A stretch of 64,000 nt of DNA from Ursus arctos (lineage: Eukaryota > Chordata > Mammalia > Carnivora > Ursidae). The stretch's first letter is position 1; every line of letters begins with the position of its first letter. Positions 1-12,945 of the stretch are shown here, in pieces. A program made the translations under genes and the position numbers. The notes under the pieces are model-generated. The model had not been told where the DNA came from. It saw only the letters and a program-made list of their open reading frames with translations, and ran no database searches. The stretch covers positions 17,154,001 through 17,218,000 of the forward strand of contig NW_026622997.1 of assembly GCF_023065955.2 (NCBI RefSeq), read 5' to 3'.

Positions 1-872
<872 letters not shown>

Positions 873-1394
873 TAGGACAGCCCGACGGTCCGTTCTGCGG
901 ACTCCGGTAGAATTCGGTCTCCATCCCCAAATCGGGCCTGGGTGTCTCTCGAACAGCTTCCTGCGGGGACAGTCCATGGAACACATTCCAGGTCTTCGCC
1001 AGCGTTGCTGTTACAGTCCCTTCCCCTTCCCTCAGCCACATCTTGGCAATTTTACTTAAGTAAAGGTTCAGGGAGAAGCTGAAGGGCAGATTTCCAGGGA
1101 GAATAACCGCCTGGAGAAAAACCGCCACCGTCCAGTAGCTCGGACGACCTGCGTGCATTGGCACTGGGTTTGGTGAAGCTCAGTGCTGTCAGTCGGCACA
1201 TTTTCTGCTCTCCTGCACAGCTCGATGAGGCCAGTGGTGAATCATGCCTCTTTACTGACCTGCGAGCCTTCCTGAGTGGTTGCCTTTACGTACGGATGCT
1301 ACAGACATACTTGCGGCACTGTGTTATGTTCACGTATTAGACCCCTACGTCTGTGTTTAGAACCTAAGTCACGTGTCTGGTATTAGCTAACGTT

Positions 1395-1560
1395 CGCGGA
1401 GCTCCTATTATTTGCAGGCATTCTTCCAAACATTTTATGTGTATTAAATCATTTCCTCTTTGAGCCTCCCTGTGAAATGGGCATTTGTGTGCCCATTTCA
1501 TAGAGGAGGACAGCGGGCTTTGAGACCTGTAGTTACCTGCATTGAGCTGCCCGAATGGCT
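1395..1560 (-). repeat. MIR fragment
   Basis: The order 'ttttatgtgtattaaatcatttcctc', 'catttcatagaggagga', 'gttacctgca' matches the antisense MIR consensus. A perfect 11-base inverted repeat with a 6-base loop lies inside it (1473-1483 with 1490-1500). Confidence 0.55.
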
Positions 1561-1694
1561 CCAGAGCGCCCCCTCTTGACCAAGTGTATTACTACCCCCC
1601 TCTGGTCTAACAGCTGTCACCCGGAGCCCTTCCTTTGTACCGGGCACTGGGCCACGGCTTTGAGCTGCCCTCTGCCTCTTCCTAGCGGGACAGC

Positions 1695-1815
1695 CTCAAG
1701 TAAGTCACTTGTTGTGTCTGGCTAACATTGGTAAAATGGGAGTTGTAAAGGATTCAGAAACATAAGTAAAGCGTTTAAACCCGTCCCTGGCCCATAGTAA
1801 GTACTCTGTGACCCT
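1695..1815 (+). repeat. MIR fragment
   Basis: 'agtaagtcacttg' followed by 'ggtaaaatggga', 'aaggattcagaa' and 'ggcccatagtaagtactc' follows the MIR consensus order in sense. Confidence 0.6.
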
Positions 1816-3574
1816 CCCAACAACCCCGTCCTGTAGCTTTCATTATCTTCACAAGTACAGGCGAGGAACGTGGTGGCTAGAGAGTTTCCGGAGGTGTAGA
1901 CACCATCCAGCAGCGTGCTGGTGTTCCTCCCTCCCACCTGACTTAGATCCTCACGTAAGGGCACCTTGCATCTCACGGTTAACTTGGTTTCATCCTGGAG
2001 GATGTTGGTTTAATGGTTCCGGGCTGTGTCAATTGTTCAACGCGGATGGATGATTTGGTCTTGCGTTATGCAGACTTCAGAGCCCTAGGATGGAGATAAC
2101 CTAATCGCCTGCCACACGCGCGCACACTCTCACACGCTCACTGAGTGTGGTAACACGGCCACAGTTTAGTGATCCAGATCTCTCTTCATACTATGGTGAC
2201 AGCTGCTAGAGCACCCTGGGGAGCCTGCCCCGTTGTTGGATTGTTACACATTCTTCCTTCCATGGAACAAAAATCTCTGTCCATGCAACTCTTCCCCACG
2301 GTCCCATCCTCTTCCTTCAGCGACCACTCAGAGCCTCATCCCCTATTATCATCCGTCTTAGAGACAGTGATACTCCTCTCCCAGGATAGAACCAGATCTT
2401 TCTGGGCACGGGATGGATGGATGTAGCTTTGGGCTGCTTCCTGAACCCACTTGCTCAGTTTTATACCCAACACAAAGAGAGCTGTCTTTTAGGGGATGAG
2501 GGGGAAAAGAAGGAGCGGTTCCTTGACCCCAGCCCATCTTCTCAAAGAGCAGCTCCCCCCACCCTGAGGGTGGGCACCCTTTGTCATGGTTTTCTGCCCT
2601 TCGTTCCCACTTTCCCAGCTTTGCTACAGAACAGGCAGAGCCCCAGGTGTGTGAGGGCAAAATGGAAGACTTCTCCGTGGGAAGCGAGGTGAGGGAGACG
2701 CCCGCCCATCTGGCTGCCTGGAGTGGCATCATCCGTGGGGAGGGAGAGAAAGATGGGGCCTGTAGAAAGCAGGCTTGGGCTGGCCTCTCTGCCTACCCAT
2801 GTAGAGCTGTTCCACCTGGAGGTGACTGACAAAGTAAAACAGGCCATTGATGTCCCAGGACAGACTCCTGAAAGGGAGACAGCGCCCAGCTTCTCACACC
2901 TGAACCCACATTCCCATACCGCCACCATGACTGGCTGGCAGTGGCCGGGACAAGACCGCAGGTGGGAAGAGACACACAGACCATGCCCACGCTGGAAGTT
3001 CTCCACAATTAAAGCCTCATCCTTGTATGTCACCCCTTCCCAACCCTTCCTCCTCTAACAACACGTAACTCTGCTTGGAATTCCTAAAATCCACGAAGGT
3101 TACCGTTCCCAACTCTCTTGCATCCTGGTCGTGCCCTGAGAGAGAAAGAAGGGGAGTCAGGAGGGCCATGTTGGGTGCATTCAAGGCGTTGAGCTGGCCT
3201 GCGTCCTTGCTCCGAATTCACCTCGTCTTTGTTCATTTCTTCCAGCTGGGGAGTTTGTTTCCTCGTGGCCAGAGCCTGGGCATCTCCAGCCAGACTGTAG
3301 AAAGTGGGCCTAAAAGAGAGGATGTGGGGGCCTTCGGTGGGTTGCCCAGATAGTGCAGAATCCAGCAAATCAGGTGGACGGGCCAAGTCCGTATCTCACA
3401 GTCTTCTCTGAGATAGTGCAGCCACTGAGTCCCACCCAAGGAGTTTTCAGGATTATTATTCCCTTTGAGATGAGAACCCAACTCTGTGCTTCCAGCCACT
3501 CATTATCCTGAAGCCAGGGCCAAACGAAGGGGCAATGTGAGAAGCAGAAGGTGACGGTGGCAGAACTCGCCGTA

Positions 3575-3695
3575 GGGCAGGAGCCTTGGGTCCAAGCTCT
3601 GGTTCTGCAGTTTGCTGACCAGCATCTGCCCTGGGCCTTCACTTCCCAACCCGAGGGGATCAAAAAGATCATCTGATAACCTTGTGCCATCTGTG
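3575..3695 (+). repeat. MIR-like fragment
   Basis: 'tccaagctctggttctgcag' and 'gggccttcacttccc' resemble the central and 3' MIR consensus. The match is weak. Confidence 0.4.
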
Positions 3696-5479
3696 GGTTA
3701 TATTACCGAAAAAGTAACTAGTAGAATGTAGGAACGTTCATTAGAGTTTGCAGCTACGGGGGTGTGGCCTTTTTTGGCTCCGGGAGGTCATGAAATTGTG
3801 CTGGAAATCTACATGCTTGGAAAAGCACGTAGCCAAGTCTGCAGTGCTCTGGGAGTGATGAGTAAGACACAAAACATAATTTGAGCCTGGCAGTTTTAAT
3901 AGCATTAAAAAAAAAAAAAAACCCATACAAACAATGCAGCGTTCCAAGAATAATCCCAGCCTGGGGGTGGGGAAGAGAAACACCAAACAGTGTCAAGCAT
4001 GAGGGCAGAGTTTCTCTGTAAGAATGCACGGAGATCATTCTTCCAAAAATACGTTCTCATTGATGCCACGGGGCACACTCTTCAAAACCTCAGTCGAGGA
4101 GTCATCTGGATGTTTTGACAGTAAATAACCGGTTGAGTCAGTTGCCATTTGAGAAGTGTGGGCTGCCCTTGAGACGTGAACATGGTCGACTGGGTGCACG
4201 TTGTTCTGTGCCTTATGTATACAGACTCAGGTTGGGTGCAGAGAACCAAGGGGTGAGCAAGCCCATCCGTGGAGGGGTGGGAGTGGGGGATAAAGGTAGC
4301 AGAATGTCTGTTTAAATTTGTTCTGTATCATTCTTTTTAAGCTGATCGCTCATGTGTGTATTATAATACTCATGGTGTATGAATGCAGTGGCACTAGTAT
4401 GTAGCTAAGAGAAATGGCATATGGGGGGGGGGGGCATTGGTGCCTGCCTAGATTTTCTCGATGGACTTCTCAAAAGGCATGGAGTCCACAGACCAAGGGC
4501 CCTTCTCAAGGTAGGTGAGGAGGACTTTTCATCTCTGGTGACTGCTGGTCTATGGAAGTGTGCAAGCTTAGGGCAGCCCCCCCCCCGACCCCTGGCCCCG
4601 GAGCCCCACCTGAGTGCAAGACCCCAGTGCTTTCTCTCTGGGTCTCTTCTCGGGGCCCTTCAACCTGAACCCTAGGAGGTGGTCAGCCCGATTGCGCCTT
4701 CTGGCCCTTCTCCACTTTGCAGGGCGGGGTGCTGACTGGTCCACAGAGTGAAATTCTCAGACCACAGGGCCCCTGGGAATGGGACTCTCAGGGACTAAAG
4801 AGAAGCCTGATGCCCCAACAATGGCGTGCTGTCGTCTCTGAGATATCCTTTAGAAAGTGAATCGTCCTGTAAGTCACCAGGGCTGCGTGTTTTAAAAGGA
4901 AGGAAGTAAGACTCTGGAACGTGGCCCGTGCGTGGCCAGTGCAGTTGGGCATTTCCTTGGGGAACAGCCAGCTTTCCAGACCCAGCCGGCTCGGTCCTCT
5001 CCCACCGAGACCCTCTCCTCCGTGCTCTCCAGTCCCCTCTGGAATGTTTAGATCAGACAGGAGGGAAACTCAAAGGGAAGGCGCCTCGCAGTGTATGTGG
5101 GAGTGTGTAATGTAAAGCACACGCGGGCGTCAGTGAGGGTTGAGGCCGTCTGCTCCCCTGACACGCTCGTTCCCCGAACATACCTCTCTCGCTTTCACTA
5201 TCAGCCGCCCGCTCGGGCGAAGGGCCCTCGTCGTCTTTGCAGCCATGGTTGACCAGACTTTCTCGGCACCACCCGAGCTGGAGCAGGCACCCCTCCCCCC
5301 AACTTGTAATTGGAAACATCTCCATGAGGAAGCTCTTGGAAGCCTTGCTCAGTTTGGGGAAGGATGTTTTTCCTTGTGATGTCCGCTCTCTGGACCAGAC
5401 ATATCCAGTGACCATGGCCACCATGGCCCATGATTCTACCCCACGATCAAAGGAAGAGACTTAATTTACGCTACTTGGA

Positions 5480-5905
5480 GTATTGGTTTCCTAGGGCAGC
5501 CATGAGAGCATACCAGAGAGAACCTGATTGCCTCCTGTTCTGGCAGCTAGACATCAAGACCAAGGTATCTGCAGGGCTGGTTCCTTCTAGGGCTGTGAAC
5601 GGGAATCCGCGCCATGCCTCACCCCGGCTTCTGGGCGTTTGCTGGCACTCCCCGCTCGCGGGCACGTCACCCTGACCTGCAGCTTCATCTGAGCGTCTCC
5701 CTGTGAGCGCGTCTCTGTGTCAAAATTTCCCCCTTTCCATAAGGAGGCTGGTCATATCGGTGAGGGCCATCCACGACAGTCTTGTTTTAACTTGGTTTTC
5801 TCTATAAAGACCCTGTCTCTAAGGTCATATTCTGAGGTCGTGGGGTTAGGACTTCAACATACAAATTTTGCGGAGACGTGATTCGACCCATAACGTTTGG
5901 GGAGG
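5480..5905 (+). repeat. Old dispersed repeat, family not assigned
   Basis: 'tattggtttcctagggcagc', 'atcaagaccaaggtatctgc', 'gtcaaaatttccccc', 'ttaggacttcaacatacaaa' and 'gattcgacccataac' are blocks of a familiar ancient mammalian interspersed repeat. I cannot name the family with certainty. About 425 bases are preserved. Confidence 0.5.
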
Positions 5906-6387
5906 TGCAGAGGTGCCCCTAGACTGGCTAGGAGAGGGGCCGCAGCCTCAGGTGCATGCCGGGGCCAGCCAGGTAGGGAACATAAGAAGTCAGGCATTTC
6001 TAAGATTGTGAACAGAGAGTGTTGGGAATGGGGGCAGCATGGGAAGTCCACCCCTTATCTAAAGGTGTTAGTGCTAGTCAGTTTCAGCCCCTCTTGTTTT
6101 GCAGAAACGAAGGACTAGTTTTTCAGTTCGTCTGAAAAAAATCTGGATTTGTTTTTTAAACAAAAGTTCAAAATTTTTAGAACATGGTACAGAGCAAACA
6201 ATATATTTATGAATTAAATTCAGCCCAAGGACCACATCTCAGCCTGGGTGCCTGGTTTTGAACTCTGACCTGGAAGCTATCATTTTTCTTCTGTGGACCA
6301 TAGTCATACATTCTTGGGGGAGTGCGCTACACATCTTTCCTGAAATTCTGAGAAAGGATATTACTGTATGTTGTAAACATAAATGTA

Positions 6388-6584
6388 AGGGGCACCTGGG
6401 CAGCTCAGTCGGTGAAGCGTCTGCCTTCAGCTCAGGTCATGATCTCAGGGTCCTGGGATCAAGGTCCACATCAGGCTCTGCACTCTGCAGGGAGTCTGCT
6501 TCTCCCTCTACCCCTCCCCCCTGCTTGTGCCTGTGCTCGCTCGTGCTCTCTCTCTCTCGCAAATGAATAAGTAAAATCTTAAAT
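6388..6584 (+). mobile_element. CAN-SINE (tRNA-Lys-derived)
   Basis: The head ggggcacctgggcagctcag is followed by the tRNA-like body, a CT-rich block and an A-rich tail. Target-site duplication acataaatgt is visible at 6377-6386 and 6585-6594. Confidence 0.92.
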
Positions 6585-8378
6585 ACATAAATGTGAGAAT
6601 GTTGCATGTGTATATCTGTAGCAATTTCAGAGTAACATCTTATAGAATCCAAATTCATTTGAGTGTAGTTATTTATGTGGCTTGATCATTAAAGCAATCA
6701 ACCACGATCCTAAAAAGAGCACGTGGTCCAGCTTTCTCTGTCTCAGGAATTCAGGTAGATGACTGCAGAAGAGCATGTTAATTTGGATGGAGACATACCT
6801 GTAGCTGCTTCTTTTCCTCTGGGTCCATGAGTCTGGGACTCAGAAGGATCTCAGGTTAAAGCACCTGCTGGTCATTGATAGTCTCAGTGTACATTTCAGA
6901 CGTGGAAACCAGCGCTAAGCACCATGTCCAGATCAGAAGTAGGACCCTCCTTTGGTAAGTACAAAAATCCCTCCTCCCCTCCACATCAGGGACAGTTCCC
7001 ATCACTTAGCCAGCCGCTGTCTTTGTGGTGGCAGAAGGTGGTGAACCAGACGGGGCCGCTGGGAAAATGTCAGTCCTGCCCATCCCCCTAGAACCTAGTA
7101 TGTGATCCTCTCTTATCTAGAATGTAGTAACGTGGTAGAGAGAAAGAGTATGCTAAATCCGTATTTTGTGCTGCCAGGTGGTTCACAACTAAAGTCCCTA
7201 GAAGCAGAATATAAAGTCGTATGTACAGAGGATTAGGTCCTGCTCAAGGCAGAAAATTGAAATCCATTTCTTATGCTCATGGCACAGGCAATAAAAGACA
7301 GTAATTCTGACTTCAAACTGTAGCTTGCGCACTGCTTGTGGTTTGGGAAAATTGCTGCTGTGAGTCTGACGCACCGGAGCCTCCTTCCGAGGTGGCGAAC
7401 AGCATCTCCCCCCCACATACACCCCCCCACAAAATCTAAGGACCCATGCTAAGTATGAGCCAGGTAGTTTCTTCTGCTGCAAAAGCACATCCCAAAAATA
7501 AGAATAACATTCAAAGGCTCTATAAATTCTGTTCAACGTTGACTGACTCCATAGCCCTGGACCCGAAGCCGCGGCGAGTCACCCTGCCAACAATGGAGGG
7601 AAATAAACCGAGAGCACTCAGGAGGAGCTTCCTTGTGGACCTGGCCCTTGCAGCCAGCTCCGTCCTGGTCATCCCCAGCACCCTGGCTGGGGCAGCCATG
7701 GTGGCGGTGCTGGCACGGAGCCCAGCCCAGTGGGAGGGAGGGAAGAGGGGGCTGCTTCCCATCCACAAAACCCGGCTGGGGTGTCACTCAGGCTGCTGGG
7801 CTTTTCTCTACGGATTCCGAGAGCACCCCTAAACCAACCGGAAATGGGGTACGAGCAGCCACACTGACACTGAGTGGACCTGATTCTTTGTGCAGCATTT
7901 GCATAGCGAACATGGAGACCCATCCAGTCGCTCAGATGCTTGACCTCTGCCATTAACTCGCTGCACAAAAATAGAAAACCCTTTGTAAAAGCCCTTCAGA
8001 AATGCTGACACCCAGTGAAAGGTGCTGAGTCGAGGCTACAGTGCTGTCCATCTGATAGAAAGAGGCAACCGCACATTTTTTGCTTTCTGTTAATGAAAGC
8101 TGCGGAGGCTCTCCAGGGGAGATTGGACAGAGGCGTCTTGGGGGAGGTGGAATAAAACTTCAGGAGCACAGAAGTGGAGATTGTGGCCTTGGGGCTTGAG
8201 CCACGCCCATCATGGGACCCGCAGCCACTGACCTGTGGCAGAGCCAGCCGAGCCTTGCAGAGACGTGGAAACCCCTAACTCTCCCACCCCTGTCTGCAGC
8301 GATTAAGAAAGGTAGTGAAGACAGTGTTCTTGACATCTTGTTACCCAGACGGCATTTCGGAGCCCTGACCGCACGTGC

Positions 8379-8412
8379 CGCGCGTGCACGTGTGCACGTG
8401 TGCGCATGTGCG
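8379..8412. other. Alternating pyrimidine-purine tract with CACGTG E-boxes
   Basis: Thirty-four bases alternate strictly between pyrimidine and purine (CG, CA and TG steps), a Z-DNA-prone pattern. CACGTG palindromes lie at 8387-8392 and 8395-8400, with a third just before at 8372-8377. CACGTG is the core site of MYC/USF/CLOCK-type bHLH factors. Function is not shown by sequence alone. Confidence 0.6.
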
Positions 8413-9555
8413 TTCGGGAGGAGGGGAGTTGCGGTTCTCAAGCTTTGCGCGAGGTGTCCGGGAGCAAAGCCACATCTTGTCAGGCACTCCCGTTGCTGTG
8501 AGCGTGTGACTCGCAGCTGTCCCGGCTTCCTGAGCATTTTTCAGGGATAGAGTAAGTGTGGGGGACAAAAGAGCTGCTTTCTCCTCTGCAAAAACAGAAT
8601 CCGTCTGTGTTTAAAACTTAAAACGGTTTAAAAAAGAAAAAAGTGGCCTTCCCTCCCTGGGGGGAGGGGTCTTATTTTGTTTTCTATTCATAGCTTTCTT
8701 GAACAACTGCTCAGTCCGTTGCAAAATTGGGGGCGCTGCGCTGGGGAGGGGGCCGCTGTATTCCCCTACAGAAGAAGCGGAGAATGGGCCAGTCTTCTGA
8801 GCTGCTGTACGTCTGGCTACACTTGAAGTTGTTAAAAGCCCTTTTAGTTCTCCAGCGATTCTTGTCCTGATCATTACGGGGGTCATCTGCAAGGATTATT
8901 CTTGTGTGTTGTTCATCTCAGCGGATGGCAGAAAGAAAGGCCCTGTTTCTTGGAATATTTGGCTAAGTAAGAGAAGAATGAGCCTGTCTCCATGGAGAGG
9001 CAACGTCTCAGGGCGATGGTCCCTGCCATAACATCATCTGAGACTCCAGAGGCCTTTCTGTGGTTAGCATGCCTCCCCGTTGACACCTCAGCTGACCATC
9101 TGTCTTCACCTGCACCCCTTGAGGTGGCTGCTCTTGGGATCCCTTCTCGTATGTGAAGAAACTGAGCTAATAATCCTAGGCACGATAAGGAGCAAAGAGA
9201 AACACACCTTCCTAATCCCAGACTTCTGTATCTGAAGCAGAGATGCTGAGAAAAATGTTTCGTTTGGTTTCATTTTTATGTTGAACAGAATTTCCATCCC
9301 AAGTGCCCATGGTTGGGCAGGAATTGGGGGGGGGGGCAGAGTTCTAGACCAGGGGCTCCGTCCTGTGTGTGCACATGTCCTCCAGGGGGAGAGGTAAGCC
9401 GTGAGAGGAAGAGGGGATAGGTGATTTTCTTCCCTCTCGGACTTAACTGGGCTTTTCCTTGCATTTCAGTGACACTGTCCGCAGTACGTAGGAAGAGCTC
9501 AAACTCTTGAGGCTGAGGTTTGGGTCTAGAGACGGTCCTGCCTGATGGAATGTGG

Positions 9556-9591
9556 GAAGCAAGGGCGTCCAGTGAAGCAAGGGCGTCCAGT
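9556..9591. repeat. Tandem duplication, 18-base unit x 2
   Basis: gaagcaagggcgtccagt occurs twice without change and without spacer (9556-9573, 9574-9591). Its first ten bases recur at 9762-9771, on the far side of the MER5 element. Confidence 0.85.
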
Positions 9592-9597
9592 GGGGTG

Positions 9598-9768
9598 GTT
9601 CCCACAGTGCGGTCCATGGGTCAGCGACATTAGCATCATCTGAGAACTTGCTGAAATGCATACTTCCAGGCCCCACCCAGGCTCTGAATCAGAAATTCTG
9701 AAGATGGAGCCCAGAGGTCTGCATTGTAACGAGCACGATTCTGACGCACACCAGTGTTTGGGAAGCAA
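9598..9768 (+). mobile_element. MER5-type hAT DNA transposon remnant
   Basis: 'gcatcatctgagaacttgct', 'aggccccacccaggctctga', 'atcagaaattctg' and 'gaggtctgcattgtaacgag' follow the MER5A consensus order. This is a non-autonomous hAT-Charlie relic, long inactive. Confidence 0.7.
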
Positions 9769-10449
9769 GGGTCTAATAGAGCAATCCAGCCTGTGAAGCC
9801 TATGAACCGTAGATTGAAAGCTCCATCCTCCATTTACTGGGTGGGTTCCTGTCCAGCCTCAATTCCCACATCCGTAGGATGGGCCTCCCACCCAAGGTCA
9901 TCAAGAGCTCTAAATGAGTATTTCTCCCAGTTGTAGATAATGAACCCTGGTTCCTTCCTTCTTATTGTGAATTTGAGTGTTACATTACACTAGACTCTTA
10001 CTACTCAGAATAAGCGGTGTTATTCGCCCTAACAGGTAAGTCCTAAATCCCAATGGCTTGGGGCAATAAAGGTTTATTTTTCACTGGAGGAAAGCCTAAT
10101 GTGGATCAGACGTCTTCTCCGTGATAAAGCCACCACACACTTCTAGAACACATGGCTCCAGTATCTCCCTAGCAAGGGAAGAGGGGTTAGAGGAGATACA
10201 CACATCGCTTCTGCTCACGACCCACTAACCAGAGCTGGGCTCCTGACCCCAATCCAGCTGCAGGAGAGGCTGGAGGAGGAGAAGAGCGGTTGGAATATTT
10301 GATGAGCACATAGTGTCTCAGCCACAACCCCACGGAGCCAGCATTTGTCACAGGCTTTCTGTATTTGATGGTTCTGGTCACGGTCCCAGTCGTATAAAAG
10401 GGACCATCATATCTAAAACAGATGTGATTAAAAGACTTTTCAGAAATTT

Positions 10450-11230
10450 TGGTATAAAAACATACAGTGCAATATTGTTGAGCCTTTTAAAAAAAAAAGA
10501 AGGAAGTCCTTCCACTGACAACAACATAGATGAACCTGGAAGATGTTATGCCAAGTGAAGTAAGCCAGACATGGAAAAGCAAATACTGCATGAACTCACT
10601 TGTATGTGGACTCTCTCTCTCTCTCTTTTTTTTTTTTTTTTTTTTTGAGAGAGAGAGCATGAGCCGGGGGGCTGGGGGGCAGAGGGAGAGGAAGAGAGAG
10701 AATCTTAAGCAGGCTCCACACCCATCGTGAGTCCTATGTGGGGCTCGATCTCATGACCCTGGGATCCATGACCTGAGCCAGAATCAAGAGTAGGGTGCTC
10801 AACCAGCTGAGCCGCCCAGGGGCCCCACTTGTATGTCGAATCTGAAAAATCAAAAACAATCGAACTCCGAGTGACAGAGAGTAGAATGGCAATTAACAGA
10901 AGCTGGGGAGTGGGGGGCAAAGGAGAAGAATTGCTCAAATGGCACAAACTTTCAGTCATAAGATGAATAAGTTCTGGAGACATAATGAACAGCATGGTGA
11001 CTAGAGTTAATAGTAACACATTATACACCATAATTTTCCCAGAGAATGGATCTCCCGTGTTCTCAGCACACACCAAAACAAAACAAAACAAAAAAAACCG
11101 GCACCTTGTGATGGTTGGTGATGGACGTGTTGATTAGTTTAGTTGAGATCGTCGTCTCACAAGATATACATATACCAGCACACCATGTTGTACGTTTTAA
11201 GTATATACAGTTTTCATCTGTCCAAAATAA
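10450..11230 (+). mobile_element. LINE-1 3' fragment interrupted by a CAN-SINE
   Basis: 'gacaacaacatagatgaacc', 'gttatgccaagtgaagtaag' and 'cacttgtatg' match the 3' end region also seen at 52745-52840 in the long L1 of this window. After the SINE the element goes on with 'catggtgactagagttaata', '...acattatacacc' and a probable end near 11230. No intact ORF. Confidence 0.7.
10608..10825 (-). mobile_element. CAN-SINE inserted in the L1 3' fragment
   Basis: The minus-strand element has a long T-run and CT repeat at the left (tail) and the head gggccctgggcggctcagc at the right. Target-site duplication cacttgtatgt is exact at 10597-10607 and 10826-10836. Confidence 0.93.
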
Positions 11231-11637
11231 GGAAGGAAGGAGGCAGCCAACTGGCAGTTGGAGGGCAGAGAGCATGGCGTCTCTGAGGGGAGCAGACCAC
11301 GCGGAGAGTCCAACTCCGTGCGTTGGGGCGACTGTCACTACGTACCCCTGATCTGCCTCAGTGGATGGATTGCTCCAGAGGTCCAGGCTAGCAAAGCAGC
11401 TCACAGAAATCAGAATGATCGCAATTAGAGAAAAAAAGAGACCCCAAATAAACACTGCCTCCATTTAAAGAAAAAAACTGGCTTAAGTACAAATGGGAGG
11501 TCCCAGAAGGGCACCGTGGACCTTGAACTGAGTGAGTTTGTTTTCTGTGGGTTGAAGGTTAACTTTCCAGAGTCACAAGTCACTAAAGGAGACCAGGGAA
11601 CCTCAGCTTCAACACATTGATTGTATTGTGAAGTATT

Positions 11638-11699
11638 GACTAAGCACCTACTATGTGCATGGCTCTGTGACTAAGCACCTACTGTGTGCATGGCTCTGT
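11638..11699. repeat. Tandem duplication, 31-base unit x 2
   Basis: The unit beginning gactaagcacctact is repeated at 11638-11668 and 11669-11699 with one A/G difference. The unit resembles the 'gcacctactatgtgc' block of MIR/L2 tails, so the duplication probably arose inside an old element. Confidence 0.85.
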
Positions 11700-11728
11700 A
11701 CTAAGTGTCACTTAAAATGTAACTGGAT

Positions 11729-11987
11729 GGGGCGCCTGGGTCGCTCAGTCGGTTAAGCGTCTGCCTTCAGCTCGGGTCATTATCTCAGGGTCCTGGGATC
11801 GAGACACCTGGGTGGCTCAGTTGGTTAAGCGTCTGTCTTTGGCTCAGGTTGGGATCCTGGGATCCTGGGATGGAGTCCCTCATCAGGCTCCCTGCCCAGG
11901 GGGAGTCTGCTTCTCCCTCTGCCTCTGCTCCCCCTGCTTGTGCTTGCTCTCTCTGACAAATATATAAATAAAATCTTTTTTAAAAAA
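11729..11987 (+). mobile_element. CAN-SINE with duplicated head
   Basis: A first head (11729-11804, ggggcgcctgggtcgctcag to gggatcgag) is followed directly by a second head (from 11805, cacctgggtggctcagttgg), one body and one A-rich tail. Flanks actggat / gctggat suggest one outer target-site duplication around the whole. Confidence 0.8.
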
Positions 11988-12744
11988 TGGAGCTGGATAA
12001 TCATCCCTTTACAAGAATTAAGACAAGCTAGTCAAGGCATACTCACTCTTATCAGGTTTACTCTGGGAAACAGATGCTAAGGGCAAGTTCTGTGGGGAAC
12101 GTGTGGGTCCTTCTGGAAAGGGTGGGTCTGCATTTTTTTTTTTATTGGTGTGAATTTCTTTCAGACTATTTATCTTCCCCCCCCCCTTTTTTTTTCCTTT
12201 AAAATATTCCCAAAAGATTGGGGATAGGCAGGGATAATGTAAACACTGAATCATCCAAACAGTTGATTCAGAGCCCTTTTTCTCTGAAACGGGCACATTA
12301 ATGGGAACAACTTGAACTCGAGTTGTCAGAGCACTTTCCCTGCGATATATTCTTTTTCTCCCCTTCAGTCTTTTGATCCCCTTACAAACTGAAACAGATA
12401 AGGATGTGTCATTTCTATCACGCTGTTATCCAGGAAAAGATCTCTCAGAGCCATTTGTGAACTTACCGGGAGGCAATAAGTAAACAGAGTTAAATCCTTG
12501 AGAAGCACTCAAAGTATCTTTCAGTCTTCGGTTGAAAGACGATTGTGTTGCATGGAATTCTACCTCAAAATCTGGCCTCGTGCTTCCAAATTGGCTTATT
12601 CATTTTTTTTTTCTTTTGCTATGGGCTTTGTGGCTGTATGTCAAGGAGACTGTGTGAGTTTCTTCACGGGCTTTGCAGTGACAGCTTCTGAATTTGAAAA
12701 GGTAATAGAATGAGAGCACTTTAGCGCCCCGTAAACACTGCTAT

Positions 12745-12835
12745 CACCTCCTAGAGCACATGCCATTTTATAGATAAGGAAACCGAGCCCAAAAGAAGTT
12801 AAGCTGCTAACCAGCTTCACGGTTAGCTACACCTG
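12745..12835 (-). repeat. MIR fragment
   Basis: 'cattttatagataaggaaac', 'aagaagttaagctgc' and 'cacctggacttgaagcc' match antisense MIR. Confidence 0.55.
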
Positions 12836-12870
12836 GACTTGAAGCCACTTTCCCTGCCCCCAGCTGGTGC

Positions 12871-12945
12871 TAAAAATTAATACACCTGCAGCTAATATTA
12901 CACTGTATGTGAACTGGAATTTAAATAAAAACTAAAAAAAAATTC
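12871..12945 (+). mobile_element. LINE-1 3' end fragment
   Basis: 'taatattacactgtatgtga' and 'ttaaataaaaactaaaaaa' match the terminal L1 sequence, comparable to 'actaatgcatcattgtgtgt...gataaaaaa' at 53120-53165. Confidence 0.6.
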
